From BP-464 sp963825415 (GTDB taxonomy: Bacteria; Actinomycetota; Thermoleophilia; Solirubrobacterales; Solirubrobacteraceae): a stretch of DNA of 64,000 bases. A program made the position numbers and the translations under genes. Location: assembly GCA_963825415.1 (NCBI GenBank), contig CAWGTD010000003.1:248001-312000 (forward strand), read 5' to 3'. Positions 57,434 to 64,000 of this stretch are shown here, one piece after another; position 1 is the first letter of the stretch, and the number at the start of each line of letters is the position of its first letter. Below the pieces are notes generated by a model. The model was given only the letters and a program-made list of their open reading frames with translations, was not told where the DNA came from and searched no databases.

Positions 57434-58685
57434 GCTCTCACACCGACTACGACCACCGCCAGGTCGAGGACTCGATCACGATGGCGCCGCTCGGGCGCCA
57501 GGTGTCCGAGAACGTCCACGACGAGCTGCTGACGCTCAACTTCGGCCCGCACCACCCGGCCACGCATGGCGTGCTGCGGATCCTGGTCACGCTCGAGGGC
57601 GAGATCGTGCGCGACCTGCGCCCGATCATCGGCTACGTCCACACCGGCATCGAGAAGACCGCCGAGACGAAGAGCTACTGGAAGGCCATCCCGGTCATCG
57701 AGCGGATGGACTACCTCGCCTACTACTTCAACGCGATGGCGTTCTGCGGCGCGGTCGAGACGCTGCTGGAGGTCGAGGTCCCCAAGCGCGCCCAGTACCT
57801 GCGCGTGATCCACCTCGAGCTCAACCGGATCATGAGCCACCTCGTGTGGCTGGGGACGTCGTGCCTGGACCTCGGGGCGATCTCGATGTTCTGGTACGGG
57901 TTCCGCGAGCGCGAGCGCATCCTCGACCTCTTCGAGCAGTCCTCCGGCCAGCGCATGCACACGCGCTACATCCAGGTCGGCGGCGTCATGGAGGACATCC
58001 CGCTCGGCTTCGAGGAGAAGCTGCGCCAGTTCATCGACGTGATGCCCCAGCGCGTCGACCAGTACGAGGCGCTGCTGAACCGCAACGAGATCGTCCTGCA
58101 GCGGCTGCGCCACACCTGCCCGCTGGATGCCGACGACGCTGCTCGAGCTGGGCGTCACCGGCCCGCTGCTGCGCGCCGCCGGCGTGCCCTGGGACCTGCG
58201 CAAGTCCGACCCCTACTCGTCCTACGAGGACTTCGAGTTCACCGTCCCGATCGGCACGATCGGCGACAACTACGACCGCTTCGCCGTGCGCCTGCGCGAG
58301 ATGCGCCAGAGCGTGCGGATCATCGAGCAGGCGATCGACGGGCTGCCCGAAGGGCCCTGGATCACCGAGGACCGCAAGGTCGCGCTGCCGCCACGGCACG
58401 AGCTGGCGACCTCGATGGAGGCGCTCATCCACCACTTCAAGCTCGTCACCGAAGGCTTCCGCGTGCCGCCGGGCGAGGTCTACTTCCCGATCGAGGGCCC
58501 GCGCGGCGAGCTGGGCTGCTTCGTGCGCTCCGACGGGTCGAGCAAGCCGGCGCGCGTGCACATGCGCGACCCGAGCTTCGTGAACCTCCAGGCCACCGCG
58601 GCCGATGGTCAAGGACAGCTACATCGCCGACCTGATCGCCACGCTGGCGATGCTCGACCCGGTGCTCGGAGGCATCGACCGTTGA
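57430..58685 (+). CDS. nuoD: NADH-quinone oxidoreductase subunit D (two frame changes)
   Basis: This 49-kDa-type subunit of about 418 residues forms the quinone pocket. GTG 57430 overlaps the nuoC stop. Signatures include LNFGPHHPATHGVLRILVTL (quinone-site His), GYVHTGIEKTAETKSYWKAI, DYLAYYFNAMAFCGAVETLL and, after a frame change near 58128, LLRAAGVPWDLRKSDPYSSY, EDFEFTVPIGTIGDNYDRFA and RVPPGEVYFPIEGPRGELGC. A second frame change near 58600 leads to DSYIADLIATLAMLDPVLGG and the stop at 58683-58685. An essential subunit is unlikely to be broken twice, so these look like base errors. Confidence 0.93.
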
Positions 58686-59449
58686 GCGCGGACGAGCTGG
58701 CCACCCAGGTCCCTCGCTTCGCGCACGGCTCGCGCGTCCCCGGCTGGGACGCCGCCGCCGACCTCAGCAAGGACCCGGCGGGGGTCCCCGACCCCGCGAC
58801 CACCCCGGTCCCCGACGAGCTGCGTGCGGAGATCGAGGGCCACATGGCCAAGTACCCCGACCGGCGCAGCGCGGCGATCCCGGCGCTGGCCGCGGTCCAG
58901 GCCCGCTACGGCTGGTGCACGCCCGAGGGAGTCGACCAGGCGGCGTGCGTGATGCGCCTGACGCCGGGCTACCTGATGGCGGTCGCGACCTTCTACGACA
59001 TGCTCGAGACCGAGCCCGTCGGGCGCCACGCGCTCTACGTGTGCACGAACATCACGTGCTCGCTGCTCGGCGCCGACGAGCTGCTGGCGCGCATCGAGGC
59101 CGAGGTCGGGGGCGACCCGGACTTCAACGTGCGCGGGTTCGAGTGCCTCGGCGCGTGCGACATCGCGCCGATGGCGTCGGTCGACGGCGTCTACGTCGGC
59201 CCGATCGCACTCGACGACGTGCCCGAGCTGATCGGCCAGATCAAGTCCGGCGAGGCCCCGCTGCCCGCCAAGCAGCTCGCAAAGCGCGCGAGCGTCGACC
59301 CCGGGGCGGTGCGCACGAGCACGCCGTCGGAGGCCCCGCTGCCGCCGGAGCCGAGCGCGTTCGGCCCGCCGATGACCGGCGACGCCGGCGAGCAGGTCGC
59401 CCCGCAGGAGCAGCCGCCCGACCAGCCCGAGGGGGAGCCGCAGTCGTGA
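58682..59449 (+). CDS. nuoE: NADH-quinone oxidoreductase subunit E, with C-terminal extension
   Basis: TTG 58682 overlaps the nuoD stop and gives 255 residues. The thioredoxin-like domain binds the [2Fe-2S] cluster N1a with Cys in ALYVCTNITCSLLGADELLA and GFECLGACDIAPMASVDGVY. The helical part PDRRSAAIPALAAVQARYGW is typical. About 70 residues after VPELIGQIKSGE are Pro/Glu/Gln/Ala-rich and probably disordered, longer than in most bacteria. The first 45 residues also look non-conserved. It overlaps nuoF by 4 nt. Confidence 0.93.
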   Translation: MSADELATQVPRFAHGSRVPGWDAAADLSKDPAGVPDPATTPVPDELRAEIEGHMAKYPDRRSAAIPALAAVQARYGWCTPEGVDQAACVMRLTPGYLMAVATFYDMLETEPVGRHALYVCTNITCSLLGADELLARIEAEVGGDPDFNVRGFECLGACDIAPMASVDGVYVGPIALDDVPELIGQIKSGEAPLPAKQLAKRASVDPGAVRTSTPSEAPLPPEPSAFGPPMTGDAGEQVAPQEQPPDQPEGEPQS

Positions 59450-60705
59450 GCACGCTGCTGTTCGAGAACATCGACGAGCCGGGCCTGAACACGATCGACG
59501 TCTACCGCCGGCGCGGCGGCTACGAGATCGCGCCCAAGGCGCTGCAGACACCGCGCGACCAGCTGATCGACGATCTGAAGACGTCGGGCCTGCGCGGGCG
59601 CGGCGGCGCCGGCTTCGCCACCGGCATGAAGGCGTCGTTCATGCCGATGGGCCAGGTCGACAAGTACCTCGTCTGCAACGCCGACGAGTCCGAGCCCGGG
59701 ACGTTCAAGGACCGCGAGCTCATGTTCAAGAACCCCCACGCGCTGATCGAGGGGATGGTCATCGCGGCCTACGCGGTCGACGCGAACCGCTCCTTCATCT
59801 ACATCCGCGGCGAGTACGCCGAGGTCGCCGACGTGCTCGACGCGGCGCTCGTCGAAGCGCGCGACGCCGGCGTGCTCGGCGAGCTGTCGCTGGTCGTCCA
59901 CCGCGGCGCCGGCGCCTACATCTGCGGCGAGGAGACGGCGCTGCTCGACTCGCTGGAGGGCAAGCGCGGCAACCCGCGCCTCAAGCCGCCGTTCCCGGCC
60001 AACCAGGGCCTCTACCAGGGCCCGACGCTGATCAACAACGTCGAGACCCTGATGACGATCCCCTACATCCTGCGGATGGGTGCCGCGGAGTACGCCAAGC
60101 TCGGCGTCGAGAACTCATCGGGCACCAAGGTCGTCTCGGTGTCGGGCAACGTCCAGCGGCCGGGCAACTACGAGATCGAGCTGGGGGTCCCGTCGCGCGA
60201 GCTGATCTACGACCTCGCCGGCGGGCCGCCTGAGGGCCGCGAGGTCAAGCTCTGGTTCCCCGGCGGGTCGAGCGCGCCGGTGCTGACCAAGGACGACCTC
60301 GACGTCCCCTACGACTTCGACTCGCTGGCCAAGGCCGGCTCGATGCTCGGCTCCGGAGCGATCATCGTCGTCGACGACTCCAACTCGGTGGTCGACGTCG
60401 CGATCAAGCTCGCGCGCTTCTACCGCCACGAGTCCTGCGGCAAGTGCACGCCGTGCCGCGAGGGGACCAACTGGACGGTGACGATGCTCGAGCGCATCCA
60501 GGCCGGCGTGGCGACGCCGATGGACCTCGACATCATGGCCTCGGTCCAGAGCCGGATCATCGGCAACTGCCTGTGCGTGCTGGGCGACGCGATGGCGATG
60601 CCGATCGGGTCGATGATCGAGAAGTTCCGCGACGAGTTCGAGTCCTATCTGGAGGACCGGCGGCTGGCGCCGGAGCCCGTCGAGATCCAGGGCGCCCATG
60701 CCTAG
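59446..60705 (+). CDS. nuoF: NADH-quinone oxidoreductase subunit F
   Basis: This 419-residue subunit binds FMN and NADH and the [4Fe-4S] cluster N3. Signatures include SGLRGRGGAGFATGMKASFM (FMN/NADH), YLVCNADESEPGTFKDRELM, AYICGEETALLDSLEGKRGN and NQGLYQGPTLINNVETLMTI. The cluster cysteines are in ESCGKCTPCREGTNW and GNCLCVLGDA. GTG 59446 overlaps the nuoE stop by 4 nt, and nuoG starts 8 nt before its end. It is intact in one frame. Confidence 0.95.
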   Translation: MSTLLFENIDEPGLNTIDVYRRRGGYEIAPKALQTPRDQLIDDLKTSGLRGRGGAGFATGMKASFMPMGQVDKYLVCNADESEPGTFKDRELMFKNPHALIEGMVIAAYAVDANRSFIYIRGEYAEVADVLDAALVEARDAGVLGELSLVVHRGAGAYICGEETALLDSLEGKRGNPRLKPPFPANQGLYQGPTLINNVETLMTIPYILRMGAAEYAKLGVENSSGTKVVSVSGNVQRPGNYEIELGVPSRELIYDLAGGPPEGREVKLWFPGGSSAPVLTKDDLDVPYDFDSLAKAGSMLGSGAIIVVDDSNSVVDVAIKLARFYRHESCGKCTPCREGTNWTVTMLERIQAGVATPMDLDIMASVQSRIIGNCLCVLGDAMAMPIGSMIEKFRDEFESYLEDRRLAPEPVEIQGAHA

Positions 60706-63084
60706 GCCGCAGCAGCGCGACATCACCTTCACGATCGACGGCCGCGAGGTCACCGCGCCGCAGAACACGATGCTCGTCGACGCCGCCAAGCGCGGCGACG
60801 TCGAGATCCCGGTGTTCTGTTACGAGCCCAAGCTCGGCCAGCCGGTCGGCGCGTGCCGGATGTGCCTCGTCGAGATCGAGGGCATCCCGAAGCTGCAGAC
60901 CGGCTGCTCGACGCCGGTCAAGGACGGCATGGTCGTCCACACCCAGACCGAGCGCGTGCGCGAGGCCCAGGAGGCGGTGGTCGAGTTCCTGCTCATCAAC
61001 CACCCGCTCGACTGCCCGGTCTGCGACAAGGGCGGCGAGTGCCCGCTGCAGGACATCTCGTTCGGGTGGGGCGGCGGGCGGTCGCGCTTCATCGAGCCCA
61101 AGCGCCACTTCGTCAAGCCGCTGGAGCTGTCCCCGACGATCGCGATCGACCGCGAGCGCTGCATCCTCTGCTACCGCTGCGTGCGCTTCAGCCAGGAGGT
61201 CTCCGAGGACTACCAGCTGGTGCTGCTCGAGCGCGGGACGCACAGCTACGTCGCCACGTTCGACGGCCACCCCTACGTCGGCCCGTTCAGCGGCAACATC
61301 ATCGAGCTGTGCCCGGTGGGCGCGCTGACCTCGCGGCCCTACCGCTTCCGCGCGCGGCCGTGGGACATCGAGGGCGCCGGGTCGCTGTGCACGCTGTGCC
61401 CGTCGCAGTGCAACGTCACCTTCACCGTGCGCGACGATCGCGTCCTGCGCGTGCTCGCCCGCCAGCACGACGGCGTCGACGACGGCTGGCTGTGCGACAA
61501 GGGCCGCTTCGCCTACCAGGCGATCCACGTCGACGAGCGCGTGACGTCGCCGATGCTGCGCGACGGCGGCGAGCTGCGCCCCGTCTCCTGGGAGCGCGCG
61601 CTGGAGGAAGCGGCCGCCGGCCTGAAGCGCGCCAAGGGCTCGGTCCAGGCGCTGGCCGGGGGCGACGCGACCAACGAGGAGGGCTTCCTGCTGCGGAGGC
61701 TGCTCGGCGAGGCGCTGGGCTCCGAGGCGGTCGAGTGCCGGCTGGGCGGCGGCCCGCCGGCCGAGGTGGCTGCCGCGCTTGCGCACCCCTCGCTGCAGGC
61801 CACCGTGCCCGACATCGAGTTCGCCCACAGCGTCCTGGTGCTCGACACCGAGCCCGTCGACGACATGCCGATCCTCGACCTGCGCATCCGCAAGGGCGTG
61901 CGCCGCAACAAGGTCCGGCTCGCGGTGGCTTCGTCGCGGCCGTCTTCGCTGGACGCCAACGCCCAGGCCGTGGCGCGCTTCGCGCCGGGCGCGGGCGAGG
62001 CGTTCGTGGCCGCGCTGAGCGCCTGCTTCGGCGGCGGCGGGGTGGTCGGCGAGCTGGCCGAGGCGGCGGGCACGACGGAGCACGAGGTGCGCACCATCGC
62101 CGGCGCGTTGCGCGGCCAGGACATCGTGATCGTGTGGGGCGAGCGGCTGACGCAGGGCCCGCGCGGGGCGCACGCTGCGCGCGCGCTGCTCAACGTCGCC
62201 GGGCGCCTGGGGATGGCCGACCGCGAGGGCGCGGGCCTGCTGGAGATCCCCGCGGCGACCAACGGCCGCGGGCTGCGCGAGGTCGGCTGCACGTCGGACG
62301 CCGAGCTGCTCGACAAGCCCGGCGGCGGTCTATCTGCTGCACACCGACCCGCTGCGCGACGCCTCCGACCGCCACACGTGGGAGCAGCGGCTGGAGAACG
62401 CGACCACCGTCGTCGCCCATGCGGCCTTCCTCACCGACGCCGTGCGCGAGCACGCGACCGTGGTGTTCCCGGCCGAGTCGCACGCCGAGAAGGACGGGAC
62501 GGTCACGCACCCCGACGGCCGCATCCAGCGGCTGCGCCCCTCGATCGCGCTGCAGGGCCAGACGCGCTACGGCTGGCACGTGCTGGCCGAGCTGGGCGCG
62601 CTGCTGGGCGTGCAGGCGCGCGTGCTGACGGCCGGCATGGCCTGGCAGCAGGTGACCGAGGCCGTGCCGTTCTACTCGGGCATCACGCTCGACGAGCTCG
62701 GCGGGCGCGGCGTGCGCTGGCCGGAACGCAATCCCGACGCCGCGGGCCAGCCCGACCTCGGCCCGTTCGGGCTGGAGGCCCCGCCCCATCGCGGCGGGGC
62801 CGAACGGCGTGCTGCGGCTGGGCACCTACCGCTCGATCTGGGACAGCCCCGAGGTCGCCGCCTCGCCCGCACTGCGCTTCCTCGCCCACGCCATGCACGT
62901 CGAGCTCTCGCCCGACGACGCCCAGCGCCTGAACGTCTTCGACGGCGAGCGCGTGGTCGTCGCCTCCAACGGCGACAGCGCCGAAGCGGTCGTCGCCCTG
63001 CGCGCCGCGGTGCCGCCCGGCAGCGCCTTCTTGGGCGGCAACCCGCTCGCCGGCCCGACGGTCGAGGTGCGCAAGATCACATGA
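60698..63084 (+). CDS. nuoG: NADH-quinone oxidoreductase subunit G (two frame changes)
   Basis: This large subunit of about 795 residues carries an electron chain. The [2Fe-2S] N1b cysteines are in PVFCYEPKLGQPVGACRMCL, N5 has His and Cys in NHPLDCPVCDKGGECPLQD, N4 has Cys in ERCILCYRCVRF and IIELCPVGAL. A fourth site, CTLCPSQCNV plus a Cys in GWLCDKGRF, fits the extra N7 cluster of some bacteria. The molybdopterin-like part follows. Frame changes lie near 62325 and 62795, the second close to the C-terminal LRLGTYRSIWDSPEVAAS. It overlaps nuoF by 8 nt and nuoH by 4 nt. Confidence 0.93.
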
Positions 63085-64000
63085 GCGGCTCGGTCCTCTA
63101 CTACGAGCCGTGGTGGATCCAGGTCATCAAGGGGATCGTGATCTTCGCCGTCGGCCTGCAGCTGGTCCCGGTGATCCTGGTCATCGAGCGCAAGCTGCTC
63201 GGCCGCTTCCAGCAGCGCTACGGCCCCAACCGCGTCGGGCCGTTCGGCGTCCTGCAGCCGCTGGCCGACATCATCAAGCTCGCGACCAAGGAGCAGTTCC
63301 GGCCGCGAACGGCGGTCGAGAGCGTCTACGTCGTCGCGCCGATCGTCTCGATCCTGACCGCGGTGGCCGCCTTCGCGATCATCCCGTTCGGCGACGTCAA
63401 CGACATCTTCGGGACGAAGGTCGGCCTCTACGGACTCGACCTGTCGATCGGCCCGCTGTACCTGTTCGCGTTCGGCGCGATCGCCTTCTACGGGATCATG
63501 CTCGGCGGCTGGGCCTCGGGCTCGAAGTACTCGTTCCTCGGCGCGATGCGCGGCGCGGCGCAGCTGATCTCCTACGAGGTCTCCCAGGGCATGGCGCTCG
63601 TCGGCGTGGTCATCACCGCCCAGACGCTGTCGCTCACCGGGATCGTCCACGCCCAGGAGGGCATGTGGTACGTGCTCCCGCAGATCGTCGGCTTCCTGGT
63701 CTTCATGGTGGCGAGCTTCGCCGAGACCAATCGCGCGCCGTTCGACCTCGTCGAGGCCGACGCCGAGCTGGTCGGCGGCTACAACACCGAGTACGGCGGG
63801 GCTCGCTTCGCGTCGTTCTTCTTCGCCGAGTACCTCAACGTGCTGGTCGTCAGCGGCATCGCCACCACCGTGTTCCTCGGCGGCTGGCTGATCCCCGGCA
63901 TCGACACCCCTGGCTGGGCCCAGCCGCTGGTGGTGCTGACGAAGATGATGTTCTTCGTGTTCATCTTCATCTGGGTCCGTGCGACGCTGCCGCGCCTGCG
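63081..64000 (+). CDS. nuoH: NADH-quinone oxidoreductase subunit H (runs off the end)
   Basis: This membrane subunit joins the quinone site to the proton-pumping arm; only the first 306 codons are inside the window. ATG 63081 overlaps the nuoG stop. It begins MSGSVLYYEPWWIQVIKGIV, followed by the family loop LGRFQQRYGPNRVGPFGVLQ and LADIIKLATKEQFRP. Later come MRGAAQLISYEVSQGMALVG and ASFAETNRAPFDLVEADAEL with the conserved Glu/Asp residues of the quinone-side loop, then GGYNTEYGGARFASFFFAEY. All visible parts are in one frame. Confidence 0.95.
   Translation, partial: MSGSVLYYEPWWIQVIKGIVIFAVGLQLVPVILVIERKLLGRFQQRYGPNRVGPFGVLQPLADIIKLATKEQFRPRTAVESVYVVAPIVSILTAVAAFAIIPFGDVNDIFGTKVGLYGLDLSIGPLYLFAFGAIAFYGIMLGGWASGSKYSFLGAMRGAAQLISYEVSQGMALVGVVITAQTLSLTGIVHAQEGMWYVLPQIVGFLVFMVASFAETNRAPFDLVEADAELVGGYNTEYGGARFASFFFAEYLNVLVVSGIATTVFLGGWLIPGIDTPGWAQPLVVLTKMMFFVFIFIWVRATLPRL

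Noticed and set aside
56266..63084. Programmed frameshifting in nuoD and nuoG
   Set aside because: No slippery heptamer with a downstream structure is evident, and many unrelated genes show the same kind of indel; error is simpler.

Overview
The window is high-GC, densely packed chromosomal DNA from an actinobacterium. Strong G/C third-position bias, frequent GTG/TTG starts, a serine/arginine tRNA neighbourhood with serS, a GAF/PAS/SpoIIE phosphatase with STAS partners, and many secreted proteins of unknown function suggest Actinomycetota, most plausibly Thermoleophilia/Solirubrobacterales. The lineage is an inference from gene content; no rRNA is present. Many clearly homologous genes, including ftsH, nuoD and nuoG, are interrupted by single-base frame changes while neighbours are intact. 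The simplest reading is residual indel error in a draft or long-read assembly. I therefore give the full span of each interrupted gene and say where the frame changes.

Layout. 1-3.3 kb: a secreted PepSY protein and a two-component system. 3.4-8.4 kb: a PQQ-type sugar dehydrogenase lipoprotein and a run of small secreted or membrane proteins, including a cysteine-repeat protein with a Lys/Ala/Arg tail. 8.4-12.9 kb: a multidomain GAF-PAS-GAF-SpoIIE-HATPase regulator, tRNA-Ser(GGA), an M29 aminopeptidase, and a STAS protein with an overlapping coiled-coil miniprotein. 12.9-20.5 kb: amine oxidase, FtsH, a secreted sialidase-fold protein, tRNA-Ser(CGA) abutting a truncated tRNA, tadA and a subtilisin. 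20.5-32.6 kb: universal stress protein, cytochrome P450, glycosyltransferase-like protein, SDR, a GGDEF/EAL protein, a three-gene operon of unknown function, an SGNH hydrolase and an M14 peptidase.

The most distinctive region is 32.9-40.4 kb, a compact plus-strand operon. It encodes a stand-alone A-T-TE synthetase, an isochorismatase-like hydrolase fused to an aldehyde dehydrogenase, a divergent isopropylmalate/isocitrate-type dehydrogenase, and two tandem PhyH-type dioxygenases. The first three genes overlap as ATGA, and the dioxygenase duplication left a 40-bp direct repeat. I read this as a candidate small-molecule pathway that I cannot match to a known one.

40.5-55.9 kb: trypsin-like protease, tRNA-Ser(GCT), a GAF/GGDEF/HD-GYP protein, tRNA-Ser(TGA), a large M14 peptidase, two cytochrome c lipoproteins and a cupredoxin lipoprotein. 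It also holds a TetR/hydrolase pair divergent from an acyl-CoA dehydrogenase, a second STAS protein, serS, and an ECF sigma/anti-sigma pair. 55.9-64.0 kb: the start of a respiratory complex I operon, nuoABCDEFGH, every junction overlapping; nuoH runs off the end.

Together the genes suggest an aerobic, respiring, secretion-rich organism with c-di-GMP and partner-switching signalling. All four serine tRNA isoacceptors, serS, tRNA-Arg(ACG) and tadA lie within about 40 kb.
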